A stretch of DNA of 61,559 nt, from the IMG/VR virus record IMGVR_UViG_3300046756_000171, positions 1-61,559 of that record; one strand, given 5' to 3'. Shown piece by piece: positions 8,046 through 15,956 of the stretch (position 1 is the stretch's first letter; every line of letters starts with the position of its first letter). Position numbers and translations under genes: made by a program. Source of the stretch: a virus. The notes beneath the pieces are model-generated. The model did not search any database. It was given only the letters and a program-made list of their open reading frames with translations, and was not told the origin of the DNA.

Positions 8046-8995
8046 ACTTTTATAATTCTGTTAGGATCTGGGTTATCAATCATATGTTGTACTTTATCAC
8101 TTACAAAGCCTGTAAATTGAAATGTTACTCTTGGAGTAAATCCAAAGTTGGCTGTACCATGTGGCATATTACACCAATCGTAAGTTATACAAGTACCTGC
8201 TTTATATCCTTGATGGTAAGTGTTACCAAACTGCCATACATGACCATAATCCCAATCTTGTAAATGAACTAGGAATCTTCTTAATTTTAAAGGATTCTTG
8301 TCTGCACCTGCATCAGTCCATACTTTACGCCAACCTGGTCTTGCATATCTCATTTGTTGATCAATATGTATAGGTGTAACTTGTCCTAATTTTTGTATAT
8401 GCATTCTTGACTGATGTACTTCTACTTCTAATGTATCAATCATTCGTAATAATATTTCATACTCTGGTGCAGGGTTACGTTGAGCATAATAATTCTCTTC
8501 ACCTTCTTTAAACCTACTTCTTACAATCATATCATGATACATACTACTTACATCTTCTTTACCAGATGCATTTAGAACGTCTTGTATCTCACCGTCATGC
8601 AAGTCTTTGTCTTGTTTGCTTAAATTTCTATTTCTATAGTTTCCTATAGTCATTTCTTTTGAATGTTCTACTGCATATCTAACTGCTGGTTCAAAGTCTC
8701 CTTCAAATCTACAAGGTATTACAAAGGTTTCTTCGTTTGGATCTGCAAATGGATCAAAATGCCAATTAGCACGTAATTTATTATGTTCCCATCTACTTGG
8801 AACCCCATCTACTTTAAAGATGTTATCCATCTTCTTATGTTCTTCCATTTGTTCGTCACTATACATTACTTTTTCGTATGACTCGTCTTGTTGCGTTACA
8901 CCTTCTTGTTTTGTATGTTCTGCTTTTTTAACTGCATCAACTAAATCATCAATTTTTTCACCACTATAATAATTTTTATCTGTTTTTTCTTTCAT
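8042..8995 (-). CDS. 2OG-Fe(II) oxygenase-like protein (Asp/Asn hydroxylase type)
   Basis: Likely cupin-fold non-heme iron oxygenase. The facial triad is visible: H210-I-D212 in VTPIHIDQ and H279 in MPHGTANFG, followed by R289 as the probable 2-oxoglutarate ligand (TPRVTFQFTG). The N-terminal 110 residues are charged and of unknown function. Substrate unknown. It overlaps the downstream gene by 4 bases and shares a TAATG junction with another 2OG-oxygenase-like gene upstream; the two are different in sequence but may act on the same target. Confidence 0.65.
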   Translation of the reverse strand: MKEKTDKNYYSGEKIDDLVDAVKKAEHTKQEGVTQQDESYEKVMYSDEQMEEHKKMDNIFKVDGVPSRWEHNKLRANWHFDPFADPNEETFVIPCRFEGDFEPAVRYAVEHSKEMTIGNYRNRNLSKQDKDLHDGEIQDVLNASGKEDVSSMYHDMIVRSRFKEGEENYYAQRNPAPEYEILLRMIDTLEVEVHQSRMHIQKLGQVTPIHIDQQMRYARPGWRKVWTDAGADKNPLKLRRFLVHLQDWDYGHVWQFGNTYHQGYKAGTCITYDWCNMPHGTANFGFTPRVTFQFTGFVSDKVQHMIDNPDPNRIIKV

Positions 8996-9582
8996 TATCT
9001 TTCCTTACAGTTTGGTAACGAATTTATAATTGTTTTAAGGTTAGCTTCAGTTAAATATAAGCTCATTAATATATGATATATTCCACCTTCCATTGCAAAA
9101 CTTCCATGTTGCTTACGAGTATTTAATACATACGGAACACCTGGTTTAAATTCTACACGTCTTTCTTCGTATAAAAAATTCCATTGATGTATTTCTGTTT
9201 TATTAAGTGGAATAAAAATTCTTATTTGTGGATTAAATCTAAATGCGTCTCTGTGCATAGTAAAGAAGCTACCAGCTTCTAATTTTACTGCTCTGCATCT
9301 AGCTAGGTCTGACCATTGTGTAAAAAAATCATATAATGCAGTACATTTTAATAAGTTTTCATTTACTGGTTGATCTTGCTCGTGTTTATTTTTATCTTCA
9401 AGTCCAAGTCCTTTTTCTGGACCTGTTAAGTTAATACCTTGTTTACCGTTAGGTCCTTTTTCCCATTCTAATCTCTCAAGTTCTTTTATTACTTGATCTG
9501 AATCTAACTTCTGGTTTAATTCTACTATATCGCCATAACTATTCAGTAGGGTTAATAGATTTATTGGATTTATATCGTTCAT
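8995..9582 (-). CDS. 2OG-Fe(II) oxygenase-like / aspartyl beta-hydroxylase-like protein
   Basis: Shorter (195 aa) second oxygenase-like protein. Triad candidates: H110-R-D112 in FFTMHRDAF and H159 in TRKQHGSFA, with the strand order RIFIPLN / WNFLYEE / PGVPYVLNT expected for an Asp/Asn beta-hydroxylase cupin. The substrate is unknown. Its 5' end overlaps the DUF6356-like gene by 44 bases; no later methionine suits the fold, so the long overlap is probably real. Confidence 0.6.
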   Translation of the reverse strand: MNDINPINLLTLLNSYGDIVELNQKLDSDQVIKELERLEWEKGPNGKQGINLTGPEKGLGLEDKNKHEQDQPVNENLLKCTALYDFFTQWSDLARCRAVKLEAGSFFTMHRDAFRFNPQIRIFIPLNKTEIHQWNFLYEERRVEFKPGVPYVLNTRKQHGSFAMEGGIYHILMSLYLTEANLKTIINSLPNCKER

Positions 9583-9832
9583 TTTTTGGTATCTCTCTTA
9601 ATTTGTCCATTTTAGCAATATGTTCTATTCTCATAATTTGATGATACATTTTAATAACACCTTTAGGTGCATCTGCCTTCCATATCCAAGGAAATAATCC
9701 GTGTACTAAACTTTTAAATGCTATTACTAATAAAGACCATGTATTTTGAATACTATGCCACAAGTGATAAAAGTAGCCCCAACCTGTTTCTACTTTTAAA
9801 TGATGAATTGCATTTCGAAACCATTGTGTCAT
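9539..9832 (-). CDS. DUF6356-like small membrane-associated protein
   Basis: 97-residue protein resembling DUF6356: HLKVETGWGYFYHLWHSIQN, then a hydrophobic stretch (SLLVIAFKSLVHGLFPWIW, about residues 33-52) likely to be one membrane segment, and a conserved polar tail (MYHQIMRIEH). Function unknown. It lies one base after the glycosyltransferase upstream and overlaps the oxygenase-like gene downstream. Confidence 0.6.
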   Translation of the reverse strand: MTQWFRNAIHHLKVETGWGYFYHLWHSIQNTWSLLVIAFKSLVHGLFPWIWKADAPKGVIKMYHQIMRIEHIAKMDKLREIPKNERYKSNKSINPTE

Positions 9833-10924
9833 TTACTGGTCAGTGACCCTCTTTTTCATACTAGCAACAAATTGTTCACGTAACCATTCAAAGTCATTAA
9901 TTTTAGTTAATGCTTCGTTATCGTCTTTGTTTGCTATTCCATATTCCTTGCCTTCTAATGCACCTTTTAAACAGTAACGACCAAAACGAGCTCCAACATC
10001 TGTGGTACACCATGTTTCTAATCTTTCATCTGTTTCTTTTTGTTTTTGGTTAGGATTAACTGAACTTGCTAGTTTAACACATTCACGGAATGCACTACGC
10101 CATGTTCTATATGGATCTTTATTAAATCTTGTAATGTTTGATACATCTGCAATAGGTTGATAAAAACTTGCACCAGTTGTATAATCTGGTAATTCGTGCC
10201 CTAGCTCTAATAATTGAACTTTTGGAAATAATTTAACACCACCATATCCATACTCTAATCCATTTACTGGATTTCTAGCACTCCATACATATGTTGTATT
10301 TTTTCTTTTACTCATTGGTGGAATATAGTCAAAACTAAAGTCACCCATAATGTCTGCATCTGCATCAACAATATAAACCATTTCAGTTTTTGCTAATTCA
10401 CCTACACGTTTATGAGCATTACCAATACCTTCAACGTTCTTTACGTGTTGTGCATCTTTAAATCTGTTTTTTAACTTTTGAAAATTCTCATCTGCTTCAG
10501 CTTCGTGGTAACTAATCATAAAGATATCAAATTCTGCAACGTGAAAACTTGCTACCAATTTATTTTCTACCTCACCATGAGAAACTCCGTTAGTAGGAAC
10601 TAATCTAACATCTCCCCAACTTACTGGTCTGTTTGTTCTTTTAACTACTCTAGGAAACGTGTGAATAACTTTTTTACCTAAATCACTTGGCCTATAGTGC
10701 CAAGGAAATTTTGGGTTAACTTCAATTTCATCAAACACAACCCAAGCCATGTCTGCTTCATCTTTATACTTTTTTGCTAAATCTAAAATATCGTCTTCAT
10801 CTTTTAATCTTATTGGTGTTTTAATAATTGGGTAACTTCCAAACATAAATTTTTTGAGTCTATCCCAAGGTGTGACAACGTTCTGTCCTGTAAATTCTCT
10901 TTGGTTATTTTTTATATTAATCAT
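9833..10924 (-). CDS. Glycosyltransferase-like protein
   Basis: Probable GT-A-type glycosyltransferase of 363 residues. The strand followed by YIVDADADI (about residues 185-193) carries the metal and sugar-nucleotide-binding DxD; MISYHEAEADENFQKL before it resembles the first Rossmann strand region, and a late WCTTDVGARFGRYC segment may form the acceptor site. The chosen ATG (10922-10924) overlaps the upstream GT gene's stop by 8 bases; a start nine codons earlier would overlap more. Together with the next gene it forms a two-enzyme glycosylation unit for a fibre or cell-surface glycan (inference). Confidence 0.65.
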   Translation of the reverse strand: MINIKNNQREFTGQNVVTPWDRLKKFMFGSYPIIKTPIRLKDEDDILDLAKKYKDEADMAWVVFDEIEVNPKFPWHYRPSDLGKKVIHTFPRVVKRTNRPVSWGDVRLVPTNGVSHGEVENKLVASFHVAEFDIFMISYHEAEADENFQKLKNRFKDAQHVKNVEGIGNAHKRVGELAKTEMVYIVDADADIMGDFSFDYIPPMSKRKNTTYVWSARNPVNGLEYGYGGVKLFPKVQLLELGHELPDYTTGASFYQPIADVSNITRFNKDPYRTWRSAFRECVKLASSVNPNQKQKETDERLETWCTTDVGARFGRYCLKGALEGKEYGIANKDDNEALTKINDFEWLREQFVASMKKRVTDQ

Positions 10925-11567
10925 TGCAATCGCCTTTAACTGTAAATGCACGTGTTCCTATATGTGCTATCTTGTCACTCAGTTCGTGACTTACATATAC
11001 TTCATATCCTGCCTCATTAGCTCTTGTACAAAAATATACGTCCTCTCCTATTAAACTTGAATAATCCTCAGAGTATTCAATCTTATAAAAAGGCGAAGAT
11101 AGTTTTTTATAAACTTCTCTTTTTACTAACATCATTCCACTTCCAACAGCCCATACTTTTTCTACGCCTGTACCAGTAAAAACTCTGTCATCTAAATTGT
11201 TCTTACTTCTAAAAGCAACAGGTCTATGTGGTGGAACTCTTGTTGAATAATTTCCAGCAACAATATCTTTGTCTGCCGCTAATAATATATTTAGGGTATC
11301 TACTGGAAAGTTCATATCAGAATCAATCCACATAATGTGAGTACAATTTGTTTCCAATGCTTCAGATACTAACTGTTGTCTTTGCATAGTAACTTCACTA
11401 CCCATATTAAAATGGAGAGAAGTTGCTAATCCAGCCTCACCACACTTTCGTTGAAGCATAGCAAGACTGTAAGCAAAAACCGCAGTAACATTATCTCGCA
11501 CAGGAACGCAAATAGCTACATTAGCGGAGTTGTTTTTTTTATGATAAAATGATGGTGTTGATACCAT
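10917..11567 (-). CDS. GT2-family glycosyltransferase
   Basis: Family-2-like glycosyltransferase (216 aa). Seen: first strand VAICVPVRDNV (17-27), IMWIDSDMNF with the DxD at D82/D84, GNYSTRVPPHRPVAF, a GSGMMLVKREVY acceptor loop and IGEDVYFCTRANEAGY containing the ED motif of the catalytic base. The donor sugar cannot be told. It lies five bases after a conserved small gene and is translationally coupled to a second glycosyltransferase. Confidence 0.8.
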   Translation of the reverse strand: MVSTPSFYHKKNNSANVAICVPVRDNVTAVFAYSLAMLQRKCGEAGLATSLHFNMGSEVTMQRQQLVSEALETNCTHIMWIDSDMNFPVDTLNILLAADKDIVAGNYSTRVPPHRPVAFRSKNNLDDRVFTGTGVEKVWAVGSGMMLVKREVYKKLSSPFYKIEYSEDYSSLIGEDVYFCTRANEAGYEVYVSHELSDKIAHIGTRAFTVKGDCND

Positions 11568-11572
11568 TCAGA

Positions 11573-11992
11573 TTATTTTGCAGATGCTAAATCTGCTTGA
11601 AGTTCAGCTTCAATTTGTTGAACCTCATAATTTAATTGTTTAGCAATACTTGTAGCTTCTTTAACCGATGCCTTAAAAGCTTCATCTGGCAATGCAACCA
11701 TATAAGCCATATGCTCTGGTTGTACCTTACCAATTGTAAGAATATCAATTGCCGCTAGTTTTGCTAATCTGTGTACCCAATATTCTTCTTCAGTGGATTC
11801 AATATCTTTTGTAAGATCTTCTACATTATGTTCTGCAGAAAAATCTTTATAAATTGCTTCTAGTACTGGAAGATCTGGGTGTGATGTTTCACGAGCTTTC
11901 ATTAGCTCTTGTGTAAGTACTTGTGCCTTTCTGGCTGGAGACGGGTGTGCTCCAAGTACGAACGTTTCAATCTCGTATCGAGTTCTAATCAT
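11573..11992 (-). CDS. Conserved phage protein of unknown function (139 aa)
   Basis: Helical soluble protein beginning MIRTRYEIETFVLGAHPSPA. The ATG at 11990-11992 has AGGAG upstream and is preferred over a start 13 codons earlier. Related proteins next to fibre genes are familiar in T4-like marine phages, but I know no role. It is the first gene of the glycosyltransferase unit and has both a sigma70-type and two late-type promoters upstream. Confidence 0.7.
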   Translation of the reverse strand: MIRTRYEIETFVLGAHPSPARKAQVLTQELMKARETSHPDLPVLEAIYKDFSAEHNVEDLTKDIESTEEEYWVHRLAKLAAIDILTIGKVQPEHMAYMVALPDEAFKASVKEATSIAKQLNYEVQQIEAELQADLASAK

Positions 11993-12033
11993 TGTTTTCT
12001 CCTGTGTTGAGTTTACTCTACTATTAGTCATAG

Positions 12034-12053
12034 TATTTATATAGTGTATTTAT
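12034..12053 (-). promoter_or_regulatory. Two T4-type late promoters in tandem
   Basis: Minus-strand ATAAATA at 12034-12040 and again at 12047-12053, both upstream of the gene starting at 11992. Confidence 0.55.
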
Positions 12054-12080
12054 TTTACATTAAAGTAAGCACGTTGTCAA
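12052..12080 (-). promoter_or_regulatory. Sigma70-type promoter embedded in a terminator
   Basis: TTGACA (12075-12080) and TAAAAT (12052-12057) spaced by 17 bases on the minus strand. The -35 lies inside the hairpin that ends the fibre transcript. Confidence 0.6.
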
Positions 12081-12100
12081 GTATAAACAACGTGCTTACT
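12064..12100 (-). terminator. Intrinsic terminator after the fibre gene run
   Basis: A perfect 14-bp inverted repeat (AGTAAGCACGTTGT and its complement) with a 9-base loop; a short T run follows on the minus strand. It separates the fibre genes from the glycosyltransferase unit. Confidence 0.75.
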
Positions 12101-12121
12101 AAAATTATTTTATACAATTTC

Positions 12122-12310
12122 TTATGGGTGACCACCAGTTGCTGACGGATACTGCCAACCACCAAAGGTAGCTGAAAGTTTGATATTTGACGTCACTGAC
12201 GGTGATATTGTGTTACCTAATTGGCTCAGTGATACTGTACCACTTAATCCAAAATAGTTACGCACAGTTGACATTGAAATTGTTGAACCGGTTGCTGGTA
12301 ATGTCGACAT
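12122..12310 (-). CDS. Small virion/fibre-associated protein
   Basis: 62-residue Ser/Gly/Thr-rich protein. MSTVRNYFGLSGTVSLSQLG matches a short module (S-I-S-M-S/D-I-R-x-E/Y-F-G...-I-S-L-S) found in many phage tail and minor structural proteins. Here it stands alone, followed by a Gly/Pro-rich tail. It is the last gene of the fibre run and has its own late promoter with an unusually structured 52-base leader. Confidence 0.65.
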   Translation of the reverse strand: MSTLPATGSTISMSTVRNYFGLSGTVSLSQLGNTISPSVTSNIKLSATFGGWQYPSATGGHP

Positions 12311-12321
12311 ATTATTCTCCT

Positions 12322-12356
12322 GTCAAATTGTAATTAACGTTAATTACAAGCATATT
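12322..12356 (-). repeat. Two adjacent palindromes in a late-gene leader
   Basis: A 20-base palindrome (TGTAATTAACGTTAATTACA, 12322-12341) directly abuts a second hairpin (CAAGCA-TAT-TGCTTG, 12342-12356). Both fall between the late promoter at 12368-12374 and the ATG at 12310, so they would form in the mRNA leader. Confidence 0.7.
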
Positions 12357-12367
12357 GCTTGTAGTAT

Positions 12368-12374
12368 TATTTAT
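12368..12374 (-). promoter_or_regulatory. T4-type late promoter
   Basis: GATAAATAA on the minus strand upstream of the 62-residue fibre-associated gene. Confidence 0.6.
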
Positions 12375-12400
12375 CTATATAGCTCGTGTTATATAGCAGT

Positions 12401-14044
12401 TTATAATCTTTTCTTTAATTCTTCTATCTCTTTTTGTTGCTCTTTTATAGCTTCTATTAAAATACCTACTATATTACCATATGCTACTGATTTCATTCCA
12501 TCTGGAGCTGTATGTACTACTTGAGGCAATATTTCTTCTACTTCTTGTGCTATTACACCAGTACTATTTCTACCATCTTTTTCAAAATGTACACCACGTA
12601 ATTTACTTACTGTATCTACTGCATTTGTAATAGTTTCAATATTTCTTTTTAATCTTTTATCTGAGTATGCTGTAACATCACCAGTTGCTGTAAAGTCACC
12701 TGTGTAACTACCACTCATTAAAAATTCTGTTCCACTTAATGATAATCCATTGCCTGCTGTATATGTTGTGTTTGTATCAGTTGTAACATATCCTGCACCA
12801 TTTGCTAATTGATTATTGTCTGTTGGAATTGTTGGTTTATTACTAAGGTCGCTATAATCACCTGACGTTGCTACTGTTGCAAAACTAGGAACACCTGATA
12901 AAGAGCTATAGTTTCCATCAAATACTTCACTTGCATTAGCTAGTTCTACCCAGTTACCTGCATGAGCAAAATATCCTTTGCCTGTTGCGTGTACATGAGC
13001 AAACATTCCATGATATGTACTTGCACTTGGAAGATCACCTATTGTTGCATAGACGTTAGCAAATAAAACTTTATTACCGTTCATATCTAAATCTGAATTT
13101 GTAATTGTTCCACTTGCGTTTGCTGTTATTCTAGAATCTACTCTAGCATCTGTATAATATAAATTAGAGCCTTCTGCTAAATCTCCTGTATCTTTAGTAC
13201 CTAACCAAGTATCTGCTGTACTTGTAAAATCTGCTGTAGCTAATTTTGTTGCTATTGAAGTTGTTATTGTTGTTGAGAAGTTTGCATCGTCACCAAGTGC
13301 CGCCGCTAATTCATTTAATGTATCTAATGTTGTTGGAGCTGTATCAACTAAATTTGATATTGCTGTATCTGTATATGTTTCATATGCTGTAGTTATTGCT
13401 ACTTCTCTAGTATCTGTATAAGTGTTAGCTGTACTAATTGCATCTGCTTCAGCTGTATCTGTATAAGTTTGATATGCTGTAGTTATACTTGCTGTAGCTG
13501 TAGCAATTTCTGTATCTGTATATGAGTTTGCCGCTGTACTACCACTTGATGTAGATGACGCTATAGCTGATGTATATGCTGTAGTAATTGCTGTTTCACG
13601 TGTATCTGTATATGCTTTTGCATCTACTAGTGTGTTTGCTATTGCTGTAACATTATTATTAATTGCTGTTTCGTTGTTTATAATAGCTGTAGCATTATTT
13701 GATATCGCTGTAGCATTATTTGTAATGGCTGTAGCATTATTTGATATCGCTGTAGCATTATTTGATATTGCTGTAGTATTATTTGATATCGCTGTAGCAT
13801 TAGATGCAATATTTGCTGTATTAGTAGCAATGTTTGCTGTATTAGTATTAACACTTGCTGTTAAACTTGCATTTGTTGCATTTTGAGATGGTATCTCAAC
13901 ATTCTGTAATGTAACTGTAGTACCATCATGCGTGAACACATCTACTCCATTAATTTGTAACTGATCTAAATTACTGTTTGTTAATAATGTTGCACTAGGA
14001 TCTGCGTCGTGTAATACTATTTTGTTTCCAATTTTAAATGCCAT
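12401..14044 (-). CDS. Tail fibre with C-terminal S74 intramolecular chaperone
   Basis: 547-residue fibre. The N-terminal part contains a heptad-like array of TAISNNATAISNN repeats (about residues 65-130), forming a likely trimeric coiled coil or beta-helix. Then comes a LDTLNELAAALGDDANFSTTI module, a beta-rich receptor region, and from about residue 450 the S74 peptidase/chaperone domain (AYSDKRLKRNI with the auto-cleavage Ser, ending in a coiled KEQQKEIEELKKRL). S74 domains fold the trimer and usually cleave themselves off. Good ribosome site (AGAGGA) 13 bases from a late promoter. It shares modules with the fibre at 15957-18002. Confidence 0.85.
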   Translation of the reverse strand: MAFKIGNKIVLHDADPSATLLTNSNLDQLQINGVDVFTHDGTTVTLQNVEIPSQNATNASLTASVNTNTANIATNTANIASNATAISNNTTAISNNATAISNNATAITNNATAISNNATAIINNETAINNNVTAIANTLVDAKAYTDTRETAITTAYTSAIASSTSSGSTAANSYTDTEIATATASITTAYQTYTDTAEADAISTANTYTDTREVAITTAYETYTDTAISNLVDTAPTTLDTLNELAAALGDDANFSTTITTSIATKLATADFTSTADTWLGTKDTGDLAEGSNLYYTDARVDSRITANASGTITNSDLDMNGNKVLFANVYATIGDLPSASTYHGMFAHVHATGKGYFAHAGNWVELANASEVFDGNYSSLSGVPSFATVATSGDYSDLSNKPTIPTDNNQLANGAGYVTTDTNTTYTAGNGLSLSGTEFLMSGSYTGDFTATGDVTAYSDKRLKRNIETITNAVDTVSKLRGVHFEKDGRNSTGVIAQEVEEILPQVVHTAPDGMKSVAYGNIVGILIEAIKEQQKEIEELKKRL

Positions 14045-14062
14045 TTATATATCCTCTACTAC

Positions 14063-14069
14063 TATTTAT
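14063..14069 (-). promoter_or_regulatory. T4-type late promoter (fibre gene)
   Basis: CATAAATAG on the minus strand, overlapping the stop region of the upstream fibre gene; leader of about 13 bases with AGAGGA. Confidence 0.65.
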
Positions 14070-15844
14070 GGTGTACTTTGAAATTGAGAAGGTACAAGTT
14101 GTTGCCAATCTAGTCCATCCCAACCCTCAAACATCCTTGTTTCTGTGTTAAAATACATTTGTCCTTCTACTGGACTTGCTGGTCTTTGTGCTGTAGTTCC
14201 TTTTGGTAAAACAAAGCTAGTTGATATTCTTGCATCTACTCTAGCATCTGTATAATATTTTCTAGTAGTACCTTCTGCTAAATCGTCTGTGGTACGAGTT
14301 GATAAATCTGCTGGTAACCCAGTTATTGTAGCACCTGTGAAATTAACACTACCACTAAATGTTGATGCACCATTTGAATCTATATCACCTGATACATTTC
14401 CGCCAAAGTTTGGAGTTCCACTTATTGAACCGTTATCTAGTACAGGGTTTCCGTTAGAGTTATAAATTACACCTTGTAATACCCCTACTACATTACCTGT
14501 ATAAATTGGTGTTGAGTATTGCATATCAATTACTTTGGCACCAGTAGTTGGGTGAATTACTTCACCATGTAAGTCACCGTCAAATTCATCAAAAGATGCT
14601 GTTTTGCCACCAATGCCTACATTGCCACTGGTGTTGTCCATAATAACATTGCCATTGGTATCATATAGTTTACCTTCAAATGCAGTAGCACTAATACTAC
14701 TACCAAATGAAACGTGGCTACTATTTGTAGAGGCAATTCTAGCATCTGCATATGCGTTAACTTCATTTGCAAAATTTACATATCCAAATTTACTTGTGCT
14801 ACTGTCATATAAAAGAAAGTCTCCATTAGCAACGGTGTCGCCTGTAAAACCAATATCTGATAAACTTGTTGCAGTTAAACTATTATTGTTTGCTGTAATA
14901 CGTGTATTGATTTCATCTTCATAGTTTACAAGTCCCCATTGTGATCCATCATACAATAGCATATCACCAGTAGCAGATGTATCTGTACTATCAACATCTG
15001 ATAAACTTTGTATTCCATGATTTGAAATATCTGATACAGTACCTGTAACATTACCATCTAAGTCTGCATGAACAATAGGTCCTGGTGTTGCATCATCTTC
15101 AATGATAAGTGTGCTACCAGTTCTATCATAAACTGCACCGTTCCAATTACCTAATGTACTTGTTCCAGTAAAATCTACACTACCTCCAGTAAATGTAGCA
15201 ATGCCACTAATATTAGTAGTACCTGCATTTAATGTTGTTGCGGTTGCTGTATCAACTGTTAGGGCAGAATCTAAATTACCGGTTCCGCTTTCTAAAATTT
15301 TATTTGCACCAGTTATATCGTAAACCGAACCGTTCCAATTACCTAGTGTAGTTCCATTAGTAGCATCAAACATTCCAGTAAGTGTAACTGTACCTGTATG
15401 CAAACCTGTTGAATTACCTATGTATTCAGCAGGTGTATTTGCATTACCAACTGTTAAAATATGTTTTGATGTATCTGTTGGATCTGCTGGCCAATAGCCA
15501 ATATTTTCTGTTACTAAATTTGTTGTATGTATTGCACCACTTGGACTTGTTACATATATTGTTGTAGCATTTAGAGAATTTAATTCTAGTGTACCTTTTG
15601 TTAATGTACCATCTACTGCACTAATATCATTAAGAGAGTTTGATACTAAATTAATTCCTTCAATTAAAAAGAACTTTGCTGTAGATGAGTCACGAACAAG
15701 CCCAGAATATGTGCTTATACCTCTCTTTGATAAAAAACCAGAATCAACATCTTCTGATGAATCTTGATTAAGTATTAGTAAAGGGTCTTTGACAGCAGAT
15801 TCTGTGCTTTGTAAATTACTTACTTGTATCTTTCTAAATGCCAT
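14066..15844 (-). CDS. Tail fibre-like structural protein
   Basis: 592-residue Gly/Thr/Asn/Asp-rich beta-structural protein starting MAFRKIQVSNLQSTESAVKD. Recurrent units of the form GxWNGxVYD(I/R)TG and YADARI/YTDARVD recur along the chain, typical of repetitive phage fibre shafts. It ends with KGTTAQRPASPVEGQMYFNTETRMFEGWDG, a short module frequent at the tips of phage fibres. There is no S74 domain. Own late promoter and AGGAG site. Confidence 0.75.
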   Translation of the reverse strand: MAFRKIQVSNLQSTESAVKDPLLILNQDSSEDVDSGFLSKRGISTYSGLVRDSSTAKFFLIEGINLVSNSLNDISAVDGTLTKGTLELNSLNATTIYVTSPSGAIHTTNLVTENIGYWPADPTDTSKHILTVGNANTPAEYIGNSTGLHTGTVTLTGMFDATNGTTLGNWNGSVYDITGANKILESGTGNLDSALTVDTATATTLNAGTTNISGIATFTGGSVDFTGTSTLGNWNGAVYDRTGSTLIIEDDATPGPIVHADLDGNVTGTVSDISNHGIQSLSDVDSTDTSATGDMLLYDGSQWGLVNYEDEINTRITANNNSLTATSLSDIGFTGDTVANGDFLLYDSSTSKFGYVNFANEVNAYADARIASTNSSHVSFGSSISATAFEGKLYDTNGNVIMDNTSGNVGIGGKTASFDEFDGDLHGEVIHPTTGAKVIDMQYSTPIYTGNVVGVLQGVIYNSNGNPVLDNGSISGTPNFGGNVSGDIDSNGASTFSGSVNFTGATITGLPADLSTRTTDDLAEGTTRKYYTDARVDARISTSFVLPKGTTAQRPASPVEGQMYFNTETRMFEGWDGLDWQQLVPSQFQSTP

Positions 15845-15871
15845 TTTTGCTCCTACAGCTAATTATAATAC

Positions 15872-15878
15872 TATTTAT
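15872..15878 (-). promoter_or_regulatory. T4-type late promoter (fibre gene)
   Basis: GATAAATAG on the minus strand; leader of about 22 bases containing AGGAG. Confidence 0.65.
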
Positions 15879-15903
15879 CGCTTTTTAAAGTATTGTATAG
15901 TCA

Positions 15904-15937
15904 TTAAAAAAGCGAGTGTAATTTCTTACACTCGCTT
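15904..15937 (-). terminator. Intrinsic terminator of the S74 fibre gene
   Basis: Perfect 12-bp stem (AAGCGAGTGTAA and complement) with a 4-base loop, followed by TTTTTT on the minus strand, 20 bases after the stop at 15957. Confidence 0.85.
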
Positions 15938-15956
15938 TAATATATTAGTAATATAA

